A stretch of 64,000 nucleotides of DNA, from NCBI RefSeq assembly GCF_017357245.1, contig NZ_CP071612.1, forward strand, positions 3,746,001 to 3,810,000, read 5' to 3'. Shown here piece by piece: positions 53,135 to 61,984 of this stretch. The DNA comes from Rhizobium bangladeshense (GTDB lineage Bacteria; Pseudomonadota; Alphaproteobacteria; Rhizobiales; Rhizobiaceae). The notes under the pieces are model-generated. The model made no database searches. It saw only the letters and a program-made list of their open reading frames with translations, and had not been told where the DNA came from. The position numbers and the translations under genes are program-made. The number at the start of each line of letters is the position of its first letter. The stretch's first letter is position 1.

Positions 53135-53472
53135 TGCGCCTCTCCTTCCACGGCTTCATATGTCTCGACAGGGCTATGCTGTTCGGCCTCGGCACCGATC
53201 CGCGGCTTCGGCTCACCCGCCTTGTAGGTCATGATGAACTTGTCGCTCACCGTATCGCGCGCCGCGTTGAAGAAGCGGCCGCAGCCGTGAATATGCCGCC
53301 AGCGTTCGAAGATCAGTCCTTTCGGGTTCTCGCGCAGAAAGAAATACTCTTCGAACTCTTCGTCCGAGATCGAAGCGATATCGGTGGGCCGCGCGATATG
53401 TGCGTCACCCGCGCCGCGGAATTCGAGCTCGGAGCGCTCTTCTTGGCAGTAAGGGCAATGGATCAGCAGCAT
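53131..53472 (-). CDS. soxD: Sarcosine oxidase delta subunit
   Basis: 113 aa, a zinc-binding subunit. Ligands C6 and C9 (IHCPYCQEE), H60 and C64 (RHIHGCGRFF) match the Cys2-His-Cys site known for this subunit. I start at the ATG complement 53470-53472, with GGAGAAGGAA just upstream; the longer frame upstream is translated repeat and soxB-end sequence. A REP-like hairpin lies directly before its ribosome site (53493-53515). Coupled to soxA by a 4-bp overlap. Confidence 0.93.
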   Translation of the reverse strand: MLLIHCPYCQEERSELEFRGAGDAHIARPTDIASISDEEFEEYFFLRENPKGLIFERWRHIHGCGRFFNAARDTVSDKFIMTYKAGEPKPRIGAEAEQHSPVETYEAVEGEAQ

Positions 53473-53492
53473 GTGGGATTTCCTTCTCCTCC

Positions 53493-53515
53493 CCTTCTCC
53501 CGAGCTGGGAGAAGG
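53493..53515. repeat. REP-like palindrome between soxB and soxD
   Basis: CCTTCTCCC-GAGCT-GGGAGAAGG, a perfect 9-bp stem, inside a longer C/T-rich unit (about 53480-53540) of the kind scattered between genes in many rhizobia. On the mRNA it lies about 20 nt before the soxD AUG and could alter the soxB:soxD ratio or mRNA decay. Confidence 0.6.
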
Positions 53516-53581
53516 TGCCTGAAAGGCGGGTGAGGGGGTAAGCGACCAAAGGAGCGAGCATACGAGCGGAAGTGTTCATTA

Positions 53582-54835
53582 TCAGTGCGCCACCGCCGCA
53601 GCCGCCGCTTCATCGATCAGCCGGCCGCTGCGGAAGCGCTCCAGCGTCAGGCCGGCGCTGAACTTGTGCGGTTCATCGCGGGCGATCAAATGCGCGAAGA
53701 GATTGGCCGAACCCGGCGTCGCCTTGAAGCCGCCGGTGCCCCAGCCGCAATTGACGTACAGGCCGGGGACCGGCGTCTTCGACTGGATTGCCGAACGGTC
53801 CGGCGTATTGTCGACGATGCCGCCCCATTGCCGCATCATCTTGACGCGCCGGAACATCGGGAAGAGCTCGCAGATGGCGTCGAGCGTATGCGTGATGATC
53901 TGCAGCCCGCCCGTCTGGGAATAGGAATTGTACTGGTCGGTGCCGGCGCCGATGACGAGCTCGCCCTTGTCGGACTGGGAGATATAGGCATGCACAGTGT
54001 TCGACATGACTACGCAGGGGAAGATCGGCTTCAGCGGCTCGGAGACCAGCGCCTGCAGCGGACTCGATTGCAACGGCACGCGCACATCCGCCATCTTCAT
54101 GATTGTTGACGTATGGCCCGCGGCCGACACGCCGACTTTTTTGGCACCGATAAAGCCGCGCGAGGTCTCGACCCCGATCACCCGTCCGTCCGGACCGCGC
54201 CGGATGCCGGTCACTTCGCAGTTCTGGATGATGTGCACGCCACGATCGGAGGCGGCCCGCGCATATCCCCAGGCTACCGCATCATGCCGCGCGGTGCCGC
54301 CGCGCCGCTGCAGCGCTGCGCCATTGATCGGATAGCGCGCACTGGCGGAGATATCGAGCGGCGGACAATAGGCCTTCGCCTGCTCCGGTGTCAGCCATTC
54401 ATTGTCGATGCCGTAGAGCCGGTTGGCATGGATATGCCGCTTGAAGGACTGCTGGTCGTGAATATTGTGCGAGAGCATCATCACGCCGCGCGGCGAATAC
54501 ATCACATTGTAGTTGAGCTCCTGCGAAAGCCCTTCCCAGAGCTTCATCGAATGCTCGTAGATGTGCATGCTCTCTTCATAGAGATAATTCGAACGGATGA
54601 TGGTGGTGTTGCGCCCTGTATTGCCGCCGCCGAGCCAGCCTTTCTCGATCACTGCTACATTGGTGATGCCGTGCTCCTTGGCGAGATAATAGGCGGCTCC
54701 GAGGCCGTGCCCACCCGCGCCGATGATGACGACGTCGTATTCGGCGCGGGGCTCCGGCGAAGTCCACTGCTTCTCCCAACCTCGGTGGCCGCGAAGGGCC
54801 TCTCGCGCCACGGCAAAAACCGAATATTTCCGCAT
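53582..54835 (-). CDS. soxB: Sarcosine oxidase beta subunit
   Basis: 417 aa, a flavoprotein. Dinucleotide-binding motif VVIIGAGGHGLGAAYYL near 35 for FAD, and H184 in TARHDAVAWGYARA, the position expected for the covalent FMN link. The C-terminus has the NCGWGTGGFKATPGSANLFAHL segment. It oxidises sarcosine, the product of glycine-betaine and creatine breakdown, an important carbon and nitrogen source in root environments. First gene of the operon. The 284-bp gap to the divergent FecR gene should hold the promoter. Confidence 0.95.
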   Translation of the reverse strand: MRKYSVFAVAREALRGHRGWEKQWTSPEPRAEYDVVIIGAGGHGLGAAYYLAKEHGITNVAVIEKGWLGGGNTGRNTTIIRSNYLYEESMHIYEHSMKLWEGLSQELNYNVMYSPRGVMMLSHNIHDQQSFKRHIHANRLYGIDNEWLTPEQAKAYCPPLDISASARYPINGAALQRRGGTARHDAVAWGYARAASDRGVHIIQNCEVTGIRRGPDGRVIGVETSRGFIGAKKVGVSAAGHTSTIMKMADVRVPLQSSPLQALVSEPLKPIFPCVVMSNTVHAYISQSDKGELVIGAGTDQYNSYSQTGGLQIITHTLDAICELFPMFRRVKMMRQWGGIVDNTPDRSAIQSKTPVPGLYVNCGWGTGGFKATPGSANLFAHLIARDEPHKFSAGLTLERFRSGRLIDEAAAAAVAH

Positions 54836-55119
54836 CTGCCTTGTTCTCCTTCAGGCAAGGGCTGTTCTCGCGCCCATACAAATCGCAAATCCAAATGCGG
54901 CACAACGGCTCTTTTGCGACGCGCGAGAGCTTCGCTTTTGACACTGAACGACATCATGTCGAAAACTGCGCAATTTTTCGATGGTGCCGAGCGCCGCTTC
55001 CCAATCATGCCATGCAAGATGACTTTCCACCCGGCGGCAGGGTCGGCCTAACCCAAGAGGGTGAAAAGACAAGCAGTTACCAAAGTGTTAATTTCGCCCG
55101 GTTGCGGGGTTGGTGTATC

Positions 55120-56139
55120 ATGCGGGGGCGGCGTTTATTATTCCAGACGCTTTTTACTGTGCTCGGCAGCGCCCACCTAGCCGCCGCCGAGCCGGTTGGC
55201 CAGGCTGTCCTCATCAAGACTGAGGTAACGGGACAAGCCGGCCCAATTGAAGTCAACACAAGCGTTCACCGTGACGAACGCATAAAAACATCCCAGTCGG
55301 GGCTCGGCCAGTTTCTGTTTAGGGACGGCACCAAACTTGCGGTCGGCTGGGGTTCGTCCGTCGTTATTGACAAGTATGTTTTCGACGACTCTCAATCGGT
55401 CAAGAAACTCACCATCAAGGCCGCCAAGGGGACCTTCCGGTGGGTCAGCGGCAATTCCAAATCCTCGGCCTATCAAATCCTGACGCCGGCAGGCACGATC
55501 GGCGTGCGCGGGACTGCATTCGATTTTTACGTCGGCCCCGACGGCACCACCGCCGTCGTCCTCTTGAACGGCGCGGCCAGTTTCTGCGGCCCCGGCGGGT
55601 GCCGGCAGTTGCAGCAGCGCTGCGATTGCGTGGTCGCCAAGCCGAACGGTGATATGTCGCCGGCCCGCCGGGTCGACCCCAGCGTTCTCGATAAGCTCGG
55701 AACTTCCCGCGCCCTACCCTTCCTCTCCGGCAACCAGCGGCTTGTGGGCGGCATCGGTATGCTCGGAGGCTGCAATATGGCCTCCGTTGCACCAGAGAGA
55801 AAAGACAGAACGCGCCCTCCGCCCGCGATTGCGCCCACCCCCCAAAGGCAGGATCCGCCGCAGAGACAGGCCGAGCCGCAAAAGGAGCGGCCGGCCAAGC
55901 CTGACAAGCCTGATCATGAGAAGCCGCATCACGACAAGCCGCATCACCACAAGCCCGATCGGCACGACAAGCATGATGGCCATGGCCGGCATGACGATGA
56001 CGGCAAGCCCGGGAATCATGGCGAGGATCATCGCGGACACGACCGCGACCGTCATGGATATCGCGATCACAATCGTGATCATGATCGCGACAGCGACCTT
56101 AGCCACGACAGGAGTCGGAGTTTCAATCGCGGCCGCTGA
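55120..56139 (+). CDS. Secreted FecR-domain protein with a His/Asp-rich tail
   Basis: 339 aa. Signal peptide (MRGRRLLFQTLFTVLGSAHL, cleaved after LAAA). Residues about 30-175 are a FecR/DUF-type beta domain (VHRDERIKTSQSGLGQFLFRDGT; LTPAGTIGVRGTAFDFYV). A cysteine-rich patch follows near 165-185 (FCGPGGCRQLQQRCDC), then a Pro-rich linker and, from about 255, a tail dominated by His, Asp, Lys and Arg that looks metal-binding or disordered. I start at ATG 55120, where the signal peptide begins; 93 upstream codons in frame are noise. It converges on a CHASE2 cyclase (5 bp apart), a pairing seen widely, which suggests a shared envelope-sensing pathway. Confidence 0.85.
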   Translation: MRGRRLLFQTLFTVLGSAHLAAAEPVGQAVLIKTEVTGQAGPIEVNTSVHRDERIKTSQSGLGQFLFRDGTKLAVGWGSSVVIDKYVFDDSQSVKKLTIKAAKGTFRWVSGNSKSSAYQILTPAGTIGVRGTAFDFYVGPDGTTAVVLLNGAASFCGPGGCRQLQQRCDCVVAKPNGDMSPARRVDPSVLDKLGTSRALPFLSGNQRLVGGIGMLGGCNMASVAPERKDRTRPPPAIAPTPQRQDPPQRQAEPQKERPAKPDKPDHEKPHHDKPHHHKPDRHDKHDGHGRHDDDGKPGNHGEDHRGHDRDRHGYRDHNRDHDRDSDLSHDRSRSFNRGR

Positions 56140-56144
56140 GGCGA

Positions 56145-58316
56145 TCAGTCGGCTGCGCTGTTTTCGATCCCCTCCGGCACTTCGCGAAAATGATCGGCCC
56201 GGCCGGATATACGCTGGTAGAATTCCGCCAAACCGCCGATCACCTGCACCGCTCTGACCTTTGCCGTACCGATAAGCTTCCGGCTGTTCCGCGAATGCGA
56301 TTGCAGGGCCTGCATCAACTGCCTGTGAACGACCTCAAGAGCCGCAAATTCCGGGGACGCGGCGACGCGCTCGTCGCCGACCACGGCCAGGATCTGTGTC
56401 CGGTTGCTCTTCCCCTTGAGCGGGAGCGCGCCGGCTTCGATCAGTGCCATTCCCTGCACTGACCGTGCTGTACTGTCGGAAATGAGGATATCGAAGCCGA
56501 CCTCCTTGCAGGATGACTCGATGCGGGCAGCAACGTTGACGGCGTCTCCGACGGCCGAATAGTTGAAGCGGGTCTTGGCGCCCATGTTGCCGACGCAGGC
56601 AAGGCCGGTATGGATACCGATGCCGATGCCGACCTCCTGATCAGGCCCGAAGCCGAAGGCGTCGCCGGCGTTCAGTTCGGCGAGTGTCTCGCGCATGGCC
56701 AGCGCTGTGCGAACCGCCTTGGTTTCGTGATCCGCCACATCGACGGGCGCATTCCAGAAAGCCATGATCGAATCGCCGATGAACTTGTCGAGCGTGCCTT
56801 CATTAGCCACGACATGGCGGCTCAGCGCGTCCAGCAGCGTATTCAGGAAGGCGACGACATCGGTCGGCGCCAGCCGCTCGCTCATCTCGGTGAAGTTCCT
56901 GACATCGACGAACATGACCGTCAGCTCGCGGTCGTCGCCGCCAAGACGCAATGCGTCACGATTATGCTCGATGCGGTGGAGCAACGACGGAGAAAGATAA
57001 TGCCCGAAGGCGCGCCGCACCTCACGCCGCTCTCGGTCGATCACGAGGATCTTGAAGGAGGTCGCGGCAAAATGGGTGATCGATCCGCTGACGATCGGGG
57101 CCAGCGGATCGAAGAGAAGCCCCGCATAGAGAAAAGAGAGCCACGACGCCACCAGCGCCATTGCGGTGATCAGCAGGCCGCAGACCAGCGCGACGGCGGG
57201 GCTGACGAAGGTCGTCACCACGACGAGCAGGCATCCGAGCACCGCGATGACAAGGATTTCAAGCCCGTCCGCCCAGTCGGGCCGAGACAGGAATTGGCCG
57301 GAGAGGATCTGCTCGGCCGCCTGCGCATGCAGCGAAACCCCGGGAACGTTCTCGCCGAGCGCGGTAACGCGGATGTCCTGCAAGCCAGCTGCCGATGTGC
57401 CGACGAAGAGAATGCTCCCGTTGATGGCCGCTGCCGTCTCGGTGGAGACGCCTCCCGGCGCAAGCACCTGCCGGACGGAGATATACCGCTCGGCCCGGTC
57501 GGTAGTGACATAAAGCCAGAGTTCGCCAGCCGCCGTCAGCGGGACGACGAAGTCGCCGATCTTAGCCGATGTCATAATACCGGCGTGGTCGGGAGCGCCG
57601 GATAGTACGTAGGTCGAGGCGCCCTGTGCGACGCGCAGCGCCTCGACCGCGAGATTGGGATAGAGCTGTTCTCCGTCGGTTAGGAACAGCGGAACTGCCC
57701 GCACCACCGGCGAAGGGTTTCCGGGGTTGAGGCTGATATGGCCGAGCCCCGCCGCATTGGTTTCCAGGTGCGGTCTGAGCGGCGTCGAGGCGCCGAGATG
57801 GGGCGGAGCCGAGACGGGGCTTTCGCCCGTGAATGCGAAGCCCGCCTTGACGGGCGGCCGGTAACTGCCCTCGTTGGAGAGGCCGAAGCCGAGCACGACC
57901 GGCTTTTCGGCGATCGAGCGGGCGAATATCTCGTCATTGTCGGGCAGCTTTTCGGCAAGCGAAGGATCGATACCAATGACCTCCCGGACGATGTTGCGCG
58001 GCGACAACCGATCCGGCTCGGAGAAGAGAACGTCGAAGGCGATGGCCGCGGCACCCATCTCCGAAAGCCGGTCCACGAGGAGGGCCAGCCGGTCCCTTGG
58101 CCAAGGCCATTGCCCGAATTCGCGCAACGAGGCCTCATCAATGTCGATGACGCGGACTGGCATCGGCTCGAAGGTCCGCGGAACCAGCCGCTGATACTCG
58201 TCAAATGTCACGCCGCGGATCAGCTTGAAAATTCCGGGATCGCCAGCCCGCAGAATCGTGAGCAGAGCCACGATCGCCAGACCGATAACGACACCGATTT
58301 GCTGCACGCGCGTCAT
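56145..58316 (-). CDS. CHASE2-domain adenylate/guanylate cyclase
   Basis: 723 aa. One N-terminal membrane helix (about 6-22), a large periplasmic CHASE2 sensor (about 30-330; RVIDIDEASLREFGQWPWPRD), three membrane helices (about 355-430), then the class III cyclase domain (from about 470). Catalytic features are complete: metal aspartates in VMFVDVRNFTEMSE and DKFIGDSIMAFW (with the K that reads adenine), and NVAARIES with N and R. It should make cAMP in response to an envelope signal. I start at the ATG complement 58314-58316; 35 upstream codons lack features. Confidence 0.92.
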   Translation of the reverse strand: MTRVQQIGVVIGLAIVALLTILRAGDPGIFKLIRGVTFDEYQRLVPRTFEPMPVRVIDIDEASLREFGQWPWPRDRLALLVDRLSEMGAAAIAFDVLFSEPDRLSPRNIVREVIGIDPSLAEKLPDNDEIFARSIAEKPVVLGFGLSNEGSYRPPVKAGFAFTGESPVSAPPHLGASTPLRPHLETNAAGLGHISLNPGNPSPVVRAVPLFLTDGEQLYPNLAVEALRVAQGASTYVLSGAPDHAGIMTSAKIGDFVVPLTAAGELWLYVTTDRAERYISVRQVLAPGGVSTETAAAINGSILFVGTSAAGLQDIRVTALGENVPGVSLHAQAAEQILSGQFLSRPDWADGLEILVIAVLGCLLVVVTTFVSPAVALVCGLLITAMALVASWLSFLYAGLLFDPLAPIVSGSITHFAATSFKILVIDRERREVRRAFGHYLSPSLLHRIEHNRDALRLGGDDRELTVMFVDVRNFTEMSERLAPTDVVAFLNTLLDALSRHVVANEGTLDKFIGDSIMAFWNAPVDVADHETKAVRTALAMRETLAELNAGDAFGFGPDQEVGIGIGIHTGLACVGNMGAKTRFNYSAVGDAVNVAARIESSCKEVGFDILISDSTARSVQGMALIEAGALPLKGKSNRTQILAVVGDERVAASPEFAALEVVHRQLMQALQSHSRNSRKLIGTAKVRAVQVIGGLAEFYQRISGRADHFREVPEGIENSAAD

Positions 58317-58506
58317 GATCTCACCGGCTGTCCCCTCCCACGGCCGGCCGATCGGGCCCGCAACTGCCGACGGACAGGCTACGCCGCTTTCATTCTGAAT
58401 GCCATTCGCAGATACCTCCAATTTTCAGCCGGGCTTTTGCCCGAATGACAAGGCATCGATCTTGCCGGGCGGGCAGCGAAATGTTCTTCTAGCGGCTGCA
58501 AATCGG

Positions 58507-60150
58507 ATGCTTTTCCGCAAAAAGAACGAGGGGTCGCCCGTGATTTCCGAATCCGCCGCGCGTCGGAGCGGCTACTGGCTTATTGTCGTCGTGCTGGCAA
58601 TGCTCGGGGGACTGCCGTTGGCCGTCTGGCTCGATATCAGCGATCTCTCGGGCAATACCCTGCGGCGTCAGGCGCGAGACATGAGCTCGCTGATTTCAAG
58701 CATCCGCTCTTATTATTCGACGAATGTCGTGGGGCGTGTTCTGGCCGCACACGCGAGCGGTGCGACCTCAGGCACGGTCGTTTCCCATAACTATGCCAAT
58801 ATTCCAGGCGCCATCCCGCTGCCGGCAACCCTTTCCCTGGAGCTCGGAGACGTTATCAAGGAGCAGCAGGCCAATATCACCTACCGCTTCGTTTCCGACC
58901 TTCCCTTCAAGAGCCGCGCATCCCACGAGCTCGACGACTTCGAGAGAAAGGCGCTCGCCGCCCTGCGCGCCAATCCGCAGCAAGCGCTGAACGACCTTAC
59001 CCGCGTCGGGTTAACCGACACCTTGCGGTTCATCACCCCGGTGGTCATGGGCCAGGCCTGTGTCGCCTGCCACAATACTCATCCCGAAAGCCCAAAAACC
59101 GATTGGAAGGTCGGCGATGTGCGCGGCATACAGGAAGTTGTCATCCGCCAGCCCTATGCCAGCAACGTCTTCGCCTTCAAATACCTGCTCTGTTATTTCC
59201 TGTTCGTCGCCGTCATCGGCATCAGCTTCATCCTTCTCCAGCGGCAGCAGACGCGCGCGATCCACGGCGCCAATCAGGATCTGGAAGCGGCGAATGAGTT
59301 CCTCGCCAGCATTTCCCTGAAAATTTCGCGCTATCTCTCGCCACAGATCTACAAGAGCATTTTCAGCGGGCAGAAGGACGTCGTCGTCCATACCGAGCGT
59401 AAGCGTCTGACGATCTTCTTCTCAGACATCAAGGATTTTACGGCGACCACTGAGCGCTTGCAGCCGGAAGCCCTGACGGAAATGCTCAACGAATATCTGA
59501 CCGAAATGTCGAACATCGCGCTACAGCATGGCGGCACGGTGGACAAGTTCATCGGCGACGCGATGCTGGTCTTCTTCGGCGATCCCGAAACGAAGGGGCC
59601 GGAAGAGGATGCGAAGGCATGCCTGCGCATGGCGGTCGACATGCAGCGCCGTCTCGGCGAGCTTAAGGACAGATGGCGCAGGAACGGCACGGAAGAACCC
59701 TTCGTGGTGCGCATGGGAATCAACAGCGGCTATTGCAACGTCGGCAATTTCGGCAGCAGCGACCGCATGGACTATACGATCATCGGCGCCGAGGCCAATC
59801 TGGCGGCCCGACTGCAATCGATCGCCCAGGGCGGGGAAATCGTCATCAGCTACGAAACCTATGCGCTGGTGAACGAGATCGTCGATGCCCATCCCTTGCC
59901 GCCGATCACCATGAAGGGCATACAGCGCGAAGTCGTGCCCTATGCCGTGGACGGGCTGAAGCTCGGCGCCGATCACAAGAGCCGCGTTCTCAGCGAGCAT
60001 CTCTCGGGCCTCGACCTGCATCTGGACATGGGCCGGCTGGAACCGGCTGACCGTCTTCGGGTCAGGACGGCTCTCAAGGAGGCGATCGCAGCACTTGATG
60101 AAGCCCTCCCCGAGACTATGGAGCGCAACCGGATATCAGGCGAGGCGTGA
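58507..60150 (+). CDS. Adenylate cyclase with periplasmic c-type haem sensor (DUF3365-like)
   Basis: 547 aa. Membrane helices at about 20-40 and 218-243 flank a periplasmic domain containing C185-V-A-C188-H189, the c-type haem attachment motif, in a DUF3365/Tll0287-like context (TDTLRFITPVVMGQACVACHNTHPESP). Then comes the class III cyclase domain (from about 290): IFFSDIKDFTATTE, DKFIGDAMLVFFG, DYTIIGAEANLAARL, all catalytic residues present. Likely a redox-, NO- or CO-responsive cAMP source. The start is uncertain: ATG 58507 is given, but GTG 58540 has a better ribosome site (GAGGGG). Divergent from the CHASE2 cyclase. Confidence 0.85.
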   Translation: MLFRKKNEGSPVISESAARRSGYWLIVVVLAMLGGLPLAVWLDISDLSGNTLRRQARDMSSLISSIRSYYSTNVVGRVLAAHASGATSGTVVSHNYANIPGAIPLPATLSLELGDVIKEQQANITYRFVSDLPFKSRASHELDDFERKALAALRANPQQALNDLTRVGLTDTLRFITPVVMGQACVACHNTHPESPKTDWKVGDVRGIQEVVIRQPYASNVFAFKYLLCYFLFVAVIGISFILLQRQQTRAIHGANQDLEAANEFLASISLKISRYLSPQIYKSIFSGQKDVVVHTERKRLTIFFSDIKDFTATTERLQPEALTEMLNEYLTEMSNIALQHGGTVDKFIGDAMLVFFGDPETKGPEEDAKACLRMAVDMQRRLGELKDRWRRNGTEEPFVVRMGINSGYCNVGNFGSSDRMDYTIIGAEANLAARLQSIAQGGEIVISYETYALVNEIVDAHPLPPITMKGIQREVVPYAVDGLKLGADHKSRVLSEHLSGLDLHLDMGRLEPADRLRVRTALKEAIAALDEALPETMERNRISGEA

Positions 60151-60306
60151 TTTTTCCGCCCGCCTTCCACATCCGTCTGGACTTCGCCTACTCGATCTGC
60201 TATCCCGCATCACCAATCGCAAGGCTGCGGCCGCGCGAACGTTATATTTTTGCCCCTGGCGCTGCGCTGCCTCTGGCATCAACCAAACCAAAGGAACGTG
60301 ATTCTC

Positions 60307-60519
60307 GTGCAGGTACTTGTCCGCGATAACAATGTCGATCAGGCTCTCCGCGCTCTCAAGAAGAAGATGCAGCGCGAAGGCATTTTCCGCGAAATGAAGA
60401 TGCGCGACTACTACGAGAAGCCGTCGCAGAAGCGCGCTCGCGAAAAGGCCGAGGCTGTTCGCCGCGTTCGCAAGCTGGCCCGCAAGCGCGCCCAGCGCGA
60501 AGGTCTGGTCGCACGCTAA
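60307..60519 (+). CDS. rpsU: 30S ribosomal protein S21
   Basis: 70 aa, the full S21: [20 protein letters not shown], then [20 protein letters not shown] and a basic C-terminal helix. It binds the small subunit near the anti-Shine-Dalgarno end of 16S rRNA and aids initiation. The start is GTG 60307, with AAAGGA about 11 bp upstream; GTG 60298 is in frame but too close to that site. A strong terminator follows. Confidence 0.93.
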   Translation: MQVLVRDNNVDQALRALKKKMQREGIFREMKMRDYYEKPSQKRAREKAEAVRRVRKLARKRAQREGLVAR

Positions 60520-60558
60520 GCGTTGCCGTCGTTTTTTCGACGTTTTCAGATGCATTGT

Positions 60559-60590
60559 GGCGGGGGCGATGGGTTCGCCGCCGCCTTTTT
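60559..60590 (+). terminator. Terminator of rpsU
   Basis: GGCGGGGGCGA (60559-60569) pairs with TCGCCGCCGCC (60575-60585) with one mismatch, followed by T5. A smaller hairpin CGTCG-TTTTTT-CGACG with TTTT lies just upstream (60527-60546). Together they end the rpsU transcript. Confidence 0.85.
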
Positions 60591-60653
60591 AGTTTGCCGC
60601 TGAAGATCGCATATCCAAACATCGGATATGCCGCATGGGGAAAGCGAGCCCGA

Positions 60654-61520
60654 ATGGCTGATACCACCTTCAATCCGTCCCGCGCATGGCGCTTTCAGAA
60701 AACCGCATTCCTGCCGGCTTTGACGCTGGCGGCCATGGTTGGTCTCGCCGGCTGCGAGACGACCAATACCACCGATGCCGTAATCCGCATCGACAAGGCA
60801 CAAGGTTCGGAAGAGAATATTGCATCGCTGACGGCGGTCATCAACGCCAATCCGAGAGATCCCGAAGGGTATAATGTCCGTGGTTCCGCCTATGGCCGCG
60901 GCGGCCAGTTCCGCCAGGCGTTGAACGATTTCAACACGGCATTGCAGATCAACCCGCGCTTCTTCCAGGCCTATGCCAACCGCGCCCTGGTCTACCGCAA
61001 CATGGGCCAGCAGCAGCAGGCGATTGCCGACTACAATGCCGCCCTGCAGATCAACCCGAGCTACGACGTCGCCTATATCGGCCGCGGCAATGTCTATCGC
61101 ATGGCTGGCCAGGACGATGCGGCTTTCAACGATTTCAGCAAGGCGATCCAGCTCGGCACGACCGATGGCCGCGCCTACCACAACCGTGGGCTGATCTACC
61201 AGAAGCGCAATCAACAGGATAAGGCAATCGACGATTTCTCGAAAGCCATCTCGCTCGCGCCGAATTCACCCGAGCCCTACAATGGCCGCGGCGTCTCCTA
61301 CTTCGCGCTGAATGATGACGACAACGCGTTTGCCGATTTCAATCATGCGATCGAGCTCAACGGCAACATCGCCGAATCCTGGGCCAATCAAGCGCTCGTC
61401 TACGAACGCCGCGGCGACAAGGCAAAGGCCGCCCGTTCCTATCGCCACGCCGTTGGACTCGATCCGAAATACCAGCCGGCCCGCGACGGTCTCGCCCGAG
61501 TCGGCGTTCCAGCCGGCTAA
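60654..61520 (+). CDS. TPR-repeat lipoprotein
   Basis: 288 aa. Signal sequence with the lipobox LAGC (TLAAMVGLAGC), so it is lipid-anchored in the envelope. From about residue 50 come six or more TPR units (AYANRALVYRNMGQQQQAIADYNAALQINP and similar), like NlpI, which organises peptidoglycan hydrolases in E. coli. I start at ATG 60654 (MADTTFNPSRAW). An upstream in-frame extension would run back through the rpsU terminator, so it is excluded. Monocistronic. Confidence 0.87.
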   Translation: MADTTFNPSRAWRFQKTAFLPALTLAAMVGLAGCETTNTTDAVIRIDKAQGSEENIASLTAVINANPRDPEGYNVRGSAYGRGGQFRQALNDFNTALQINPRFFQAYANRALVYRNMGQQQQAIADYNAALQINPSYDVAYIGRGNVYRMAGQDDAAFNDFSKAIQLGTTDGRAYHNRGLIYQKRNQQDKAIDDFSKAISLAPNSPEPYNGRGVSYFALNDDDNAFADFNHAIELNGNIAESWANQALVYERRGDKAKAARSYRHAVGLDPKYQPARDGLARVGVPAG

Positions 61521-61984
61521 AGATGTGAATTGGGGCGGCCGGACCTCGGAAGCCCCAGGACCCGGCATTGCAACAAAATCACCGGCAGAGCCGCCTGACC
61601 AATGACCGGCCCGATGCCTGTGCAGCGTAAGCGAGCCGTCATGAAGGCCGCAGCATCGCTTTGAAAAGAGAGGCGGAAAAACCGCCGCCGTCTTCGATGG
61701 CATGTCATACTATGTTGCAACCTGCTTTTGCTCCCCCTAACATGGGCTGCTTCGATAGCCCGCTATCGGGCTGCGCGAAAACATGTTGAGGGCGGTTTGC
61801 GAGAGATGCGGATCTTTGCTTTCCTGACCGCAGACGAAAACTGTTGCGGGCAGCGGGCACGACGGCGCCGCGCGTCTTTCAAGACGCGCAAAGGCGGCTT
61901 CACGTGGAATTGCAGTCTGATTGTGTCTTGGATCGATTCCAGTTTGCAGAATGAGGCAATGGCGCGGGCGATGTGGCGCAATAA
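61521..61984. other. Intergenic region upstream of the HWE kinase
   Basis: 464 bp. Short open frames (for example 61728-61988) lack ribosome sites and family features. A small GGCGG-AAAAA-CCGCC hairpin lies at 61672-61686. Otherwise I see nothing beyond a presumed promoter for the kinase gene. Confidence 0.55.

Noticed and set aside
51446..53227. 593-codon open frame on the plus strand opposite soxA
   Set aside because: Long antisense frames are common in GC-rich DNA because stop codons are rare opposite GC-ending codons. Composition is Arg/Ala/Gly-rich and without domains; soxA is certain.
54841..55119. N-terminal extension of the FecR protein (93 extra codons)
   Set aside because: The signal peptide begins at 55120. 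The upstream part has no protein-like features and would occupy the soxB promoter region.
60555..60653. N-terminal extension of the TPR lipoprotein
   Set aside because: It would run through the rpsU terminator, and the lipoprotein signal sequence lies after ATG 60654.
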